Assembly: GCF_000237925.1 (NCBI RefSeq)
Contig: NC_031498.1
Coordinates: 9,760,422 to 9,824,421, forward strand
Source of the DNA: Schistosoma mansoni
Taxonomy: Eukaryota; Platyhelminthes; Trematoda; Strigeidida; Schistosomatidae
DNA length: 64,000 nt
Reading direction: 5' to 3'
Shown here in pieces: positions 47,346 through 60,183 of the stretch. Below the pieces are notes generated by a model. The model made no database searches and was not told where the DNA came from. It was given only the letters and a program-made list of their open reading frames with translations. The translations under genes were made by a program, and so were the position numbers. Numbering within the stretch: position 1 is the stretch's first letter; every line of letters starts with the position of its first letter.

Positions 47346-48624
47346 TGAAAAAAACAATAAGAACAAAAGTATCCATTTGCGTTCAATTTCTCTTTGAAAT
47401 GTTGATATGCAAAAAGAAATATTGATAACAACTAGCATTTATAAATATATATTTAGGTAAGAGCTAGATTAAAACAAAGCAACTACAAATGGACGTTTGA
47501 AAATTAAGGAAATTTGAAAAAAAGATCATTCAGGTTACAGAATAAATAGTCTTTTCTACTTCAAATATAGTACCATGAAAAACAGTAGATTTTTCCTCTC
47601 TTTCTGTTATCCATTTTAGAGTGGTAGATCTTCAAAATAACAACAAGTTTCCAGCATCAATTTTCTTCAGTTTTGGTGGTAAACTTTGTGTGTATTTATA
47701 TTTTGCTACGTTCTCTATTTTTAAGAAATAGACTAGTAAAAAACATTTGGAGATTATAATTGTAGTGTCTTAGCTTCCTTAATCAATCACCTGGATAACT
47801 GTTATTATATAAATCCCAATGGTGTTTAAAATCAGAAAGCAATAAGAAACGGCGACTACAGTTTATTAGCAGATAGCACAGATAACAAAGCTACAAGCAC
47901 ATCGAGTGAATTTAAAGCAGAGAGGCGAACATGTGTATGCAAGCAAATACAGAGACAAATTTATAGTCAAATAGAATAAGGAGCAGCTAGGTAAGACAAA
48001 GGCTATTAATTGCATTCGAGTATATATATATATACTTATATTTTAGCTAGAGCGAAATATGTACATAGGCTGTCATATCATCAACAGTACACGTTTATAC
48101 AGACAAGATAGTGATCAGAATAGTACAAAGAAATAAGCGATTTGTTACTTTTCGAATAACATTGTCTATTAAGTAAGTTAATAAAAGAGCTTAACAAAAT
48201 TTAACCATAATCGAAATTGAATGTAGGAGAGTTGCTATATAATATTATATTTCATTTCAAATCAGACACCTGGACTGTTAAAAAAGAAACGGAAACGATT
48301 TCTTATTCTATCGAGTACGATTTTTTGTTCTTCAGTTTGCAAAGATTCATTTACAATGTTTGGTCGAAGAATAATGGCGTCAGTGAGTTTCTTGAATAAA
48401 ATGTCATTTGGACTAGTACTTCTAAAATATTATAATTTAAGAATTTCTGAAAATGATTTAAGTAATAATTTTAAATAGTCGGATTAAATAAATCACTAGT
48501 TTAATTCACCTTGGATAACTGTTGCATAAATGATGAACTTACCATGAAATCATACAACACCAATAATTTCCTCAAACCAGTTCAGAAAAATTGAATAAAT
48601 TAGTTATAAATGTATGCTATCGGA

Positions 48625-48770
48625 TATTAACTCAGTAGTCTGAGAGTAAAATGCTTGTTATGAGACCTTAAATATTCTGAGTTTAATCTTAAATGGGATT
48701 GAAAATGTGTACTTCTTAGGATTCGAAAACCAGAATGAAGCGACTGTTCATTGCTTAGTTATTTTAATGT
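48625..48770 (+). mobile_element. Possible decayed family B copy
   Basis: ATTAACTCAGTAGTCTGAGAG, ATGAGACC..TTCTGAGTTTAATC and CCAGAATGAAGCGACTG fall in the order of family B A box, B box and hammerhead. Confidence 0.35.
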
Positions 48771-49479
48771 CTGTCAGTTCGTCGTATAAACAGTAAAACT
48801 TTAATGATTGACATAAACCCCCTCTTACGATTTATTGCGAGTTACAAGTTTCTTGTAACCATTGATTTATTTCTTAACTTGTTCAAATTTAGAAATTTTG
48901 AACATTAAAATCATCATTACACTTGTGTAAACTTTCTTCTACGGTATGCGTCTTTTATAATGTAACGAAGGTAGAATGTATTGCCTTGAAAGAGCTGACT
49001 CGCTCTGGTGACAGAGAATTAATTGATAAAGTTAACACATAATTTGAAACAAATCCCATCACTCAACAAATCATTGGACCATATAAATAAGTTTATATGA
49101 GGAAACTAATAAAGATTTATTTCAGGACAAGCCTATTACCTTATGAAAAGTTTACGCCTACCATTTCCGGATCATTTATTACATACTATATGAAGAAAAG
49201 ACTAATTTAAGTACTTACATTGTGTTAGTCGAAAGGATTGTAGCTAACGTCTACTATGAAGCTCGTAATACATTAAAAATAGTCTTAGGTGGGCTATATT
49301 TTAATTTTTGCCGTGGCTTTCATTACACAGTATTAATAAATGGAAACAAAAGGCACTTACTTTTATTAGTTTTGATACAGTCGCATTAGATTCAAATAGT
49401 GCTGGAAACTTGTTTTTCAGTTATATTATTAACAAGTATTTGACTCACCAAGGTCATTTTTCAATACATTTAGTTATGG

Positions 49480-49651
49480 TAAGCAGAGATGGATAGTGGC
49501 TAGCAGTGGAATCCAGGACGCGCGTTTCGTCCTATTTGGGACTCGTCAGCTGGATGTACCTGCATCTCAGAGTTGATGTTCACTCTGGGACTCGAACCCA
49601 GTACTCTCGCTTCAAACGCCATCGCGTTATCCACTCGGCCACTGAGTCCTG

Positions 49652-49652
<1 letters not shown>
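49480..49652 (-). mobile_element. Family A (SM-alpha) head with hammerhead, young-looking
   Basis: Minus strand: tRNA-like head (ACTCAGTGGCCGAGTGGATA, B-box GGGTTCGAGTCCC), TGAACATCAACTCTGAGATG, then the hammerhead and CCACTGCTAGCCACTATCC. Ends directly at an (AT)n tract, which may be the target or a tail. Confidence 0.88.
49511..49555 (-). ncRNA. Hammerhead ribozyme, family A, core intact
   Basis: Minus strand: ATCCAG / CTGGAT stem I (six Watson-Crick pairs), CTGACGA (complement 49543-49549), GTCC/GGAC stem II, GAAA (complement 49525-49528), palindromic CGCGCG then TC cleavage triplet. The best-preserved ribozyme in the window. Confidence 0.88.

Positions 49653-49655
<3 letters not shown>

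Positions 49656-49685
<30 letters not shown>
49656..49685. repeat. (AT)n microsatellite
   Basis: About 30 nt of AT dinucleotides abutting the family A head. Confidence 0.95.
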
Positions 49686-49687
<2 letters not shown>

Positions 49688-50217
49688 TAATTCGATTAGT
49701 GTTTTTGAATAATGGAGGTTTACTTCATTCTCGTATTACTACTAACAACAAGAGATCAAGAAATACCATTCATTACCAACATGAAATTACTAGTTGAATA
49801 AAAATGATCCAGATATTTGGTTAATATCTAAATTATTCTTAGAAGGATGTCGATAATTTATTTCTATCTAGAATCCTTCATTATTTATTCATTGTAGTGT
49901 AACAAGTGAAAGACTCCTATTGGCTTTGTTTGTACTGACCAACAATTAGATTTACATAAATTAGATGGGGAAATTATCCCTCAAATGAACAGTCAATAAA
50001 CTAGTGACATGATAAATGAATAATTAAATTAATACCGATGAAAATGAATTAAACATCAGTGGACAGAATTCACAACGAATTAATTCATTCAACAAAGGTG
50101 TGTAGAATGTTGACAGAGAGAAAATCACATTTAAAAAATTAAAAAAATACCTTATCTCTTTCCCTCGTCGTAAAACGTAATAACTGAAATTTTCGATTGA
50201 CTTTCAGTATTGGTTGC

Positions 50218-50690
50218 TTTGTGAAGATTGTAGAATTGTAACAGTTGAATTCATGAGTCGATCTAAGCTAGACCACCATTAAAAATGTGGAAGCACTGGA
50301 CGACCGTTTCGTTCTAGTATGGGACTCTTCAACTATGTGCATACACGATCGCGGACACGAGAATGGGACCCAGGACCCTTGGTCTCGCGAGCGAACGCTT
50401 AACCCGTAAACCACTGAGCTGGCATCAACAGTGTTAATGTCTAAGTTCTATCGATCCATAGTCTTGCGCAACCATTCATTCATTGTCTAAGACAGATAAT
50501 TGTCTCCACGCAATAAAGATGGGACTCCATTGGTCACGGCTTCTCACTAGGATTCGAGGAGATCCATCTTGAAGCTAGTCATTATTGAGCACATGATGAG
50601 CGCTGCTGAGGAGTTTCATACTATGACGAAACGGCCGTTCAGTGTTTCCATGTTTTCGATAGTAGTCTAGCTTACATCGACTCGTGAAAT
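50218..50690. mobile_element. Family B fold-back, long
   Basis: Minus 50218-50594 is a nearly whole unit (tail, hammerhead complement, tRNA-like head, ATGGGACTCCATTGGTCACG, TTCTCACTAGGATTCG). From about 50600 a plus segment has CGCTGCTGAGGAG, GACGAAACGGCCG and the tail to TCGACTCGTGAAATC. The strand change lies at the unit edge. Confidence 0.85.
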
Positions 50691-52733
50691 CAAATCAAAA
50701 ATCATCCAGGAAAACAATTATTCATCTGTTATTTAAACCAATTCTTTCAAAGTTTGAAAATCATAGTTCACAATATACGTATACTTTATTTTCTATATGA
50801 CAAGTAATCTAATTCACTGGATTAGTATCCATCCTCTATTTTTGCTCTGTTTTTCAAGTTTCAGGTTTAATACCAAACAAAATAATAACAACTTATTGAA
50901 TGAACACTTGGGATTTCACAGATGCATTTGTTATAAAACAAAGGAAGAGTGAAACAAATTGGGATATACAAATTTAATCGTTATTTGATCAAATTTCATC
51001 AACACTCCTTTTCGTAGCTATTCAACTCATCTGTATTACTCATGAGATCAAATGATTACTTGAAACATGTAATATGAATACATAAATGTACACGTACACA
51101 TAGTTGGCAACTCTAAATGCAATAAGTAGACGTTATATTAAAAGATTACATACTATCTCATTTCTACTTTCGACATTTTACAGTCCTTCACTCACTCGTT
51201 CACTTTCTCTCTTTTGCAAGATTCACTGTCTACTTTTTATGTCCTTTGTTTAGTAAAGTTGAATAAATTTATTCTGATCATAACAAAAAAATTCATGCAA
51301 CGGAAATTTTAGTTTGATTTAGTTGAATTTGTTTTTCTATGAAGGCAGTGTTTCCAATGAGAGGAGTTTTTTTTTGCATTTCATTTTTCATTAAAATGTT
51401 AAGCATGTTTTTTTATGAGTTAGTTCATATGTTTTCGGACACGCTTTTTTTGTTTAGAAAAAAACGTTTTTCAGCAACTTTCATTAATCTCTTCTTGACT
51501 AATAATTCATCTTTCTACTCAATACATGCTTCTGGTTATAGAGTTATTTGTAACATTTTCCTCTGTTCAATGTTCAGCTTCGGTTGTCTTTTTTAAGCTG
51601 AAAAATATGAGTGTGGGAAATATCACAGATGTAGGTATGTTTTTTTCTTTGAAATATATTCTTAAACAATAACAAAAAACAGATCTAACATTTGTCTCTT
51701 ATCGGTGAAATATTTAATATGAAGTAAAGTATTTTGAATAAATTTTCAGTTGAAAACAAGTTTACAGAAAGTTTCATTGCAAAAGTCATTGGTTTGTGAC
51801 TAAGTTTAACTAATTCCAATGTTGGTATGGAGACTAAATCAGTCGAGATTCATTTCAAGAATGCAGAACTATCGTTTGGTACATTAAAAATACCTTTTCT
51901 ACCATCAAACAACAAATGATTCTTTTCACTTAGTGAATGAGATAAACTGTCTAGGGACCTCAGTGTCTGTTTGCAAATCTGTAGGCATTTTTGGAGAGGC
52001 GCATCGCTAAATGTGTATAATCTCACCTATTTAGATCAAACTTTAGACCAATTCTGCTCTACCAATTATCTAGTAAACACGCAAAGTAATTCTAATCTCG
52101 TTTGTAGAGTATTAAAGACCAAAAAAGGTTCTCTTGAGCCTCTTCTAGATGGGTAAATCATGGGAAGTAAACTTTGTGTAACAATATGAAACATGTAATC
52201 CATTGTTTTATCTTATCATGACGTTTGTAACTTTCTCATAAAATACTTTTACTTCTATTGGCATGTTTACAGTCATCCTCATTGCATCATTTACCGTAGA
52301 GACTAGATATTGTTTATCAAAGTCATCCAATTTGAAATTGTTTTTCACCACAGACTGGCATTATTTAGAGCCCCAGTAGAATTGCAGAACTATTGGGTAC
52401 TTACTTAATTTGGATATGGAACTTATCAAAATCGGATATCAATGACAGAATGCGAGCTCCGACCCAAAACAGTCAAATCTTGTTTGAAGACCACAATATA
52501 TTTAAACCATTAGATTGACGTCTACTGGTTAATTTTGATTCAGTTTAGCCATTTCTTGATACTGCACGACTAACATTCCCTTGATATTTATAATAATAAG
52601 GTAGTGACATATTTGAAATTTCCCGATGAGTAGAAAATTCCATTAACAACATTTAACTACTTATTATAAGTTTCCTCTTCAGAGAATAGATAAATTAGAC
52701 GTTATATGTGTGATATGTCTTAATCATAGAGCT
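50691..52733. other. AT-rich intergenic DNA
   Basis: No supported coding region. The 85-codon frame at 51339-51596 is Phe/Ser/Leu-rich as expected by chance from T-rich DNA. Confidence 0.5.
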
Positions 52734-52948
52734 TTATAAGCAAAGACGGGTGGTGGCTAGCAGTGGAATTCAGAACACGCGTTCCGTCTTATTTGGAACT
52801 CCTCAGCCGGATGTACCTGCAACCCAGAGTTGATGTTCACTCCGGGACTCGAACCCGCACAGGACACACATATGCCACAAACAGACTGATGAATTGCAGG
52901 CCTAAACAACAATGGGAAGATAAAAGCAGATAACACCAAGTGAATTTA
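52734..52948. mobile_element. Family A (SM-alpha) fold-back, minus head then plus tail
   Basis: Minus 52734-52855 (TTATAAGCAAAGACGG to GGGACTCGAACCC), then plus GCACAGGACACACATATGCC to ACACCAAGTGAATTTAA. Confidence 0.82.
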
Positions 52949-53482
52949 ATCATGTAGGATTCAAGTTCCACCCTACATATCCTTCGCAAATACAATCATT
53001 GTTAAGCATACATTTATTATTAAAATACAAGTTTATTTAGGTTATTCTCTTGTCGGTTTAAAAATCTCCAAGTTCATAATTATTGAGATATTTTACAAAG
53101 GTCAAAATAAGGCATAAATTAATGAATTTAACAATGTTACATGTTAAAAATTGTGAACTTTCCTATCTGTTACGACATAACCACTTCAAAATTGTATGAT
53201 TTGTAATTTGGAAAAGTCAGAATGATTCGTAGTAAAGTTATAATTAATATAATAGTAATACAGTAAATCATGTGAGTAAAATGCATAATATGGGAGTTTC
53301 GCCTTGTTAATGGAGGTAATAATTATTATTATTATTATCATTATGGTAACAATAATGTGTGAATATAATGTGTAATAAGAGAGGTGTTGTCAAGATAATT
53401 ATGAAAAATTCATGTGAATTGAGAAAGACTTTAATCAAAATGCATAAACTGTAAGGATGCTTGTTATAACTCTAGGGTTTCT

Positions 53483-53796
53483 TGTTATAACAGTCCTTTC
53501 ACTTTTTACACGTATGTGGGACGTTAGTTTACCTTAGACGAATATCTGCACTAGATTCCCACCCAGTGTCTATTCTACAGGACTTCGACACGACTCAGAT
53601 CAAGAACACGAGATTAGCCTGACTATAACGTCAATATATTTTCACACCGAAATCCGACACAAGGAAGAGTCAATCAATAACAGTCCATACATATTAAACA
53701 TAGGGGAATATATATAACACATATAACACCTGTCATCCTATCTAATGTCTGACTCAGCGAACAACCAATCATTATCATCCTCACCCACACATCACA
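53483..53796. repeat. GC-richer block, possibly an LTR-like fossil
   Basis: Can be read from TGTTATAACAGTCC to ATCACA with composition unlike its flanks. No target duplication or partner copy was found; the identity is open. Confidence 0.22.
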
Positions 53797-53805
53797 AAAT
53801 ATATC

Positions 53806-53955
53806 AGGACGATCAATGCTAAACCACTATTGATTACTGTGTTCGATTCCTGCATGTTATGTTGTGGGTAAGCACTTCTGAGTCCTATACTAGGACTAAA
53901 CAGCCATCCAGTGCTTTCAAGTTCTAGATAGTTGTCTAGCATCGACCTGTTGATA
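53806..53955 (+). mobile_element. Family B old fragment
   Basis: B-box region TGTGTTCGATTCCTGC, hammerhead-like segment TGAGTCCTATACTAGGAC and ACTAAACAGCCATCCAGTGC, tail CTAGCATCGACC. Confidence 0.6.
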
Positions 53956-56184
53956 ATTTTAATAAAATTAGACTTCTGGTGAAGTTTAATATTCATCCCA
54001 ATACTAGACAAGTTAATAATATTTGAATAAATTCATTTCATTTAGAGTTTATGCATCGTAAATATTAATAATTTGGTTAATATGAATAATTACCAAAGTG
54101 ATTTTAACCTCATAACAGTGATATTGACATGTTTCTTCTGAAACCAACCTTTTTTTATCTAAAGAAGATGGGAAAAATTAACAGATGTAAGAACAAATTA
54201 AAAAAAGTGAACAATTTTACCCAAAATGTAACATTGTTAAAAAAAGAGTTGGGCAACATAAATATATCATTGTGTTTCTTATATTTCAGAATGTTTAGTA
54301 AGGTTGATTAGCAACTGAATTTGAAATCAATTTATACAAGGTCATAAACAAATCACCAGAAAATTTTAAAAAGAAACCAAATAGAAGAGCAATTACCGTA
54401 GTTCTAGTAAGCAACTGATCTGTGAAGTTCAACATCTGTCAAGTATGAGATAGTCATTCACCATAGGCAATGAAATATAGTCAGGTAGTAGTGTAGTGAA
54501 CAGAACACTAGTTGGGGACAATCGAATGTATTTAAGCAAAGATTACAGACTATCTCAATAAATTCTGATTACCAAACAATGAACAGTCAATTTGCAAATT
54601 AACAACCAATTGTTTCAATCTTCACTGTTTCTTCTCTTAATCCATTGCTCATGCATTTTCCAGACGTTTGCGTTTCATTTCAGTTCTTTCCTCATCGGTC
54701 TTCTGCCAAAATACATTCTATTGTCTGACCCACACCATATACTACTTATATGGATATAAGTAGACCACACCACAGTAGTATGAATTGATTGGCGTTAGAC
54801 ATGTACACCATTTGCATAACATAAGAGTAAAATCCAGCTGTATTCTGTATCATTTCAGTTATTTATGATATAGTTCAACTAATCTAAGCATAAATGACCA
54901 TATTTAGTCAATAAAGTTTATCGTCATGTTTTTTTAAAGAGTAAACGAAATCTTCGTTCGAAATTAATTCTTTTCTTCTTTCTCGCATCAAACGAGTCTG
55001 TGTTTTTCTATGTCAAGTGTTAGTTTTTTGAGATTACGAACAAAACGGTGTGAGAAAAGAGTGAATTTTTATAACTTAAGTCAAACATAAGTTAATTGGT
55101 AACTTACAATTTTAAATTGTATTGTGAACTAATTTGAAAATGGATTTCAATTATGAATGTCATCGTATTTCATTTAAAGCATTTCATTGGAAAAAAAGCT
55201 CACGTATCATAGGCGTGATGAAAATAATGCAATCCAAGTACCTAGCCTGTCGTATGCCCTGATGGTGTTCTCGTGACTTTCGGGTTGCCTGATCTGCCAA
55301 GGGCGATGGGAGAATGCATGACAACATTGTTGTGTGCTAGGTTCAAAGAGAATTGTTCGCTATATACATGCAAGTCCGCCCCGTTATTGTTCCTATTTTT
55401 ATTCATTATCATAAGTGAAAAGAACTCTTAGTACTACTTGTACAATACTCTAACACATTTTTTGTTCAACATACATTCACATTTTGAATATTTTGAAAAA
55501 AAATGTTTCGTAAATTCCTTTTGTTAGTCAGGACTTACTACTCGTCTATAATTTCGAAATTTCTCTACCGATTTAGTTGCTATGACTATCTTTTTTTCTT
55601 CATCTATCTTCTATAAGAAACATGAATTCCAGCGTAACTGGTTTTTGTTTCTTCAAACAATGGAAATAGGAGAAAATATCCTAATAAATGCAATGGTGTC
55701 GTATGATTTTTCCATTATTTAACATCACATTAGGTTCTCAGTCTTTCATAAATGTATGTATGTACATATAGTACACATTCATAATGATTCACAGTTCAAA
55801 TAAATCTAAAACAAGAAAGTTTATTTATAGTATTTGCATAGTTGTAAATTAGGTAAAATAATCGTTTGAGAAGGTCACTGAATTCACCATATTTATGAAT
55901 TATGTAAATAAAGGATGAAACTCAAGAACTAGTGATATTTGCTAATTTTCGTCGTACTAAATTGACATCAATTCGGCATCAATTTAAAATAACTTCTGTT
56001 GTCATGATGAACAAACAATTCGCTAAATTCTGTTTATTTAACTATGTAAATAGGATAGAATTTCTATAAATAAAATCACTTCAAATTAATGTACATAAGT
56101 GGAATATCTAAATATACTCGTAATAGATTGATATTATCTGCAGAATTATTCAAATATCAAAAAGACATTCAACAGACAATTCTT
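53956..56184. other. Intergenic DNA
   Basis: AT-rich apart from repeat E (54640-54780) and a GC-richer patch at about 55205-55385 (GTCGTATGCCCTGATGG, GGGCGATGGGAGAATGC), likely an old insert of unknown family. Confidence 0.45.
54640..54780 (+). repeat. Dispersed repeat E, third copy
   Basis: Pyrimidine-rich lead (CTGTTTCTTCTCTTAATCC) followed by ACTACTTATATGGATATA and AGTAGACCACACCACA. Confidence 0.5.
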
Positions 56185-56366
56185 CATTAGGACGATATAC
56201 ATTTCCTGGATTCCATTGCCAACCATCGTACATCTGTGTTTATAATACTTTCGATTTAATAGTATTATCAAGGTAATCCGCACAGGATGCGTATATGCCG
56301 AAAAGAGACTGATTAATTACAGTCATGAAGGTCAATGAGAAGACTAAAACAACTAATACAAATGGA
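56185..56366 (+). mobile_element. Family A (SM-alpha) old 3' part
   Basis: TCCTGGATTCCATTGCC, ATCTGTGTTTATAATACTTTCG, then GCACAGGATGCGTATATGCCG and AGAGACTGATTAATTACAG in family A order. Confidence 0.7.
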
Positions 56367-56799
56367 CAAAAAAACATCAGATGACTATTTTCTCCTCGTT
56401 TTTTGAAACAAATTTATTCATTCGTTTCAGATCAGACCATTGTGTATGATATATAACTCATCACCAACCAAAAGGTGCACACATGCTCATAATAACTTAT
56501 TATTCGAATGACCAGTATGGATGCTTGTCATCCTTTTTAAAATCTATCATCATGTAATAGAGCATAATAAACATTCAGTGTTTCCATTAGTCTACTCTCT
56601 TTTTTTCAGTTTGAGCAGCTGATAAGTCACCAAATCTGACTCTTCTAGATTTGATTTGGTACAGACAACTTAGTATTATGAAACCATCTGGGAGAAAGTT
56701 TTCAAGACACTATAATTTTTAATATTTATTCAGTGAAGTTTAAACTGTGTAAGACATAGGATAAATGTCCCGATGGCGATGTATAACGTTTCTAAAACA

Positions 56800-56935
56800 T
56801 CACCAGTTGACTGGAGTTAGTGAATATGAGCTATTGCATTTCAACCTAGTGATCTAAAAGTTAAATAATCGTCTCACAAAACTGGATCTCTCTGTTTCAA
56901 TCTATTGTGGAGTAGTATATAAGTACCAAACAGTA
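56800..56935 (+). mobile_element. Possible decayed family B copy
   Basis: ACTGGAGTTAG, CCTAGTGATCTAAAAGTTAAA and CTCTGTTTCAATC lie where the head, A box and B box would be. Weak. Confidence 0.3.
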
Positions 56936-59329
56936 TTATAAAGCTTTCTAGTTATCACTGTTGTCTAATTAATACCAATTCGCCATGCAGATAATAAATT
57001 CTTTGAAGTCATGTAAAAGTAAATCATTCATGTCAATAATAAACGGAGAATATTTTTTTCGATAAATTCTCTTCAGGTTCTACAATTATATATCCAAATA
57101 ATTAATCCGAAAAATGCCCAGGTTAAGGATAAAGTACATCGTTTAAAGCATTTAAATTTAGGATTGTCAAACAAAATAGAATAAAATTGTCAATGTTGGC
57201 ATGACTTATATAGAATGTTGACTTGAATCTGCATATATGTTAAGTGAAAATTTAAGATCCATAACAATCCTAAGTTCATATGCTTTGAACGATGTACTTT
57301 GCCCTTAACCTGTCCACTTTTCGTATTATTGATTTAGATATATAATTGTAGAACCTGTAGAGAATTTATCGAAAAGTTTATTCTTCTTTCAAATATTAGT
57401 CTTTTAATATAATGGGGATCATTAAACGATCAATTATGAGTCTTAATTATATATTCAAATGATTTTCTATGGTTATTAATTTATTTTAATGAATTCCAAT
57501 AGTATCCACACATTTACCTAAATAATGAGAAAAAGTTTGTTGATTATAACTTGGTTTGTAATCGATAAAATAAGTATCACGATTCTCAATAAATTATTAA
57601 ACATATTATATGGAAGTAATCTCTCTCCCTCTTCCCCCTCTCCCCTCCCTTTCTCTCTCTCTTTCTCTCTCTATATATATACGGTAACAACCAAGTGCTT
57701 TCAATCGATTTGATTGTATTAAAATGAAAAATTATAAAAATTTATTTATACTTAAAATTAAAACAAATTTTGTTTTATTATATATAATATACTTATTTTC
57801 ATTATGTTAAATTGTTATGACCTTAATGGTAAATAGACTTTATTAAAAAGAATTAGGTTAAAATAATCATAAAAAATTAGTTAAGGACAATATTCAACGG
57901 TGATAAATTCTATAGACTTTATTGAATTCAACCAATTGGTCTATAATAAGTAGTATTCGAAAACCAGTAATCTATAAAGGATTTGCAAATTAATACGGAC
58001 TGTTTTTTCATTGGAGATTTATAATGTGTTTTATATTTATAGAAGATCTAAATGTTCTATGATTGATTTATTGTAGGTCATCATAGTACGCTTCTAAGGA
58101 ATGGGTAGCTAAAAGGAAAGAATTAAACCATAATTTCTAGTTTTCAATGATCAATATCTAATAGAACCTTCATCTTAAATTCACTCCTTAGCTAATGATA
58201 TTGTGATTGAACGGCTAATTAAGTGAATAAAATATATTATATATATATATATATATATATGCCTATCAAAGTGATTTGTGAACGTGGCAAGTAGCAAATA
58301 TTGGATGACGAATGGAAATAACAGTGTTAGTATAAAGTAAAAAAAGATTGATTCAGCGAAGAATTCTATTGTCGGCGAATTCATTTTCAAATCTGTACAG
58401 CCGCAAATGTGTACTTATTTTTTAAAACGATAGTAATAATAAATTGTTTTTGCCAAATATGGTAACAGTGAGGTAAAGAAAATAAAGACATGAAAACCTT
58501 ATTTTTATTAAGGGAACTAATAATAATTTTGATGTTGAGGGTTTGAATATTCATTATGGACGTAGAGAAATTATTGTTGCAAAGGGAAGACTCAAAGTGA
58601 TAAGGTAAAATATTGAAATTCAGATGAACTACAATCGGGAGGATCATAGGAAGAGAAACTAATCAGTTGAGAGTAAAAGGTCTATGGAGAATATGGAAAT
58701 GAAGCAGATGGCTGTGAAACAGAAAAGAGAGTGAAGAAGAGAGAAAAAATCACGGGAGATTAAGATGGTGGTAATATAAGAGGTTGTATCAATTACTTTT
58801 TGGCACATAATTCTGGTTTTCACAGATGTACTTCGGCAATGCTAAGTATATGGAATAAAACTTCCTTCAGTAGCTTTCTACTTACCTTGCAGATGAATTT
58901 GAACGCAGATTCCTCTTTGATTGAACTGTGTGAGCTTTTTTTTGAGCCATTTCCACCTCTATTCATCCAAGCTGGGTTATGTTATTCACTTCATTTGGAT
59001 ATAATGCACATCGAACACCCTATATACTTGGGAAGCTTTGAAAATGAATTCGTTGGAAAGAGAACTTTTCACTGAAACAATCTTATTTTACAGTGGGTAT
59101 ATTCTCTTTACTTAAATAACATTAATAACGTGAAGTTGCATAGCTAATAATTTGAACAACATGGTGTATTTGAAAACAGATCGAAATTACAAAAAAATCT
59201 CTTTGAATAATGTTGAAAGATACTCACTGTGCCATTCAATAAACATTAAAGGCAACTGAAATAACAGAAGTTTCTTTACGATGAACTTATTTACTTAAGC
59301 TGCACAACCAAATTTATAATTTGTATTGT
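56936..59329. other. AT-rich intergenic DNA
   Basis: Contains a pyrimidine (CT)n tract at 57621-57672 and an (AT)n run at 58239-58260. The frames at 58387-58647 (minus) and 58800-59075 (plus) have no recognisable domain. Confidence 0.5.
57621..57681. repeat. (CT)n-rich microsatellite running into (TA)n
   Basis: About 52 nt of nearly pure pyrimidine on the plus strand, then TATATATA. Confidence 0.9.
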
Positions 59330-59462
59330 ACTGGGTTCTGGGTTCGAGTTCCGGAGTGAACATCGACTCTGAGATGCAGGTGCATCCAGATGACGAGTCC
59401 CAAACGGGACGAAATTTTCGTCCTGGATTCCACTGCTAGCCACCATTCACCTTAGTTTATAG
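59330..59462 (+). mobile_element. Family A (SM-alpha) fragment with altered hammerhead
   Basis: B box GGGTTCGAGTTCCGG, TGAACATCGACTCTGAGATG, hammerhead with the first core base changed (CCAGATGACGAG), GACGAAA, then CGTCCTGGATTCCACTGC. Confidence 0.82.
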
Positions 59463-59821
59463 TCATATTTATAGTTACTTAACGTGCTAAAAATTGTAGT
59501 CTTCAATTAAATAGATGGGTGTTGAGTCATTTGAAGAAGTTATCGGCACTAAGCGAAAGTTTTAAATTCCCTATATAAAAGACTGTAATTAAATAAATAA
59601 GGTATTGTATCATAAATTTTTCAGAAAAACCAAACATTGTGAGGAAGCTATACATTGAATCGGTGGCTAACAAAAATATCAAGATAGCTTATAGATGAGT
59701 GATAACTGTCCAAGCGTCTATAAATTATCTTTATTGTGACTCGGTTGCCAACTGGAAGATGTATTGAAGTCTGAAATGATAGTAAGAGTGTTCCCATCTC
59801 ATTGTGAATGTTGAAGCTTGG

Positions 59822-60165
59822 ATTCAGGTTTGTCCAGCTGAAGAGTTTAGACTAAGATGAAATAAGAGTCTAGGATTCAACTGTTACCCAAAATCTCTAT
59901 ATTTTAAAACTTGATACAAATTGTCGGTGTCGAGGCAGTCTCTCAAAGTCTATTTGCATCAATAAACACTAATTAAAATTAAGTTTACAAATCAACAATG
60001 AAAAATTTCAAACTCATTTAACAAATTGATGATCGTTTCTTGAACTCAGTAGCCCGATAAATTAAAAGTCAGACGTTCGATATAGAAAGTGCTGGGATCG
60101 AGTTTCAATGTTAATATGAATAAAAAGATTCAGATATATCCAGAAGATCAACTTCAAATAAGATT
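59822..60165 (+). mobile_element. Two decayed family A (SM-alpha) pieces in tandem
   Basis: 59822-59960 holds the ribozyme region and part of the tail (GTCCAGCTGAAGAG, GTCTAGGATTCAACTG, GTGTCGAGGCAGT). 60040-60165 holds a head (AACTCAGTAGCCCGATAAAT, GGGATCGAGTTTC, CAGATATATCCAG). Confidence 0.55.
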
Positions 60166-60183
60166 AAGCGATCTTTTTTATAA

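Larger units (their letters stand above)
46227..48624. other. Intergenic DNA with decayed repeats
   Basis: Degenerate family A pieces at about 46496-46545 (CTGTAGCTCAGTGGATAAAA) and 46836-46940 (CCAGCTGACATGCCC..CCACTGCTAA), and repeat D at 47280-47345. An (TA)n run lies near 48021-48036. No coding feature. Confidence 0.5.

Noticed and set aside
49506-49797. Two overlapping plus frames of 68 and 74 codons
   Set aside because: Antisense to an SM-alpha head and continuing into an AT microsatellite (YIYIYIYI).
53482-53796. Calling a definite LTR element here and at 4718-4992
   Set aside because: TG..CA-like ends can be drawn but no target duplications, partner LTRs or coding parts were found. 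Kept only as low-confidence repeat entries.
58800-59075. 91-codon plus-strand ORF MAHNSGFHRCTSAML..
   Set aside because: No recognisable domain, no splice or polyadenylation context, no second copy in the window. Cannot be supported as a gene.
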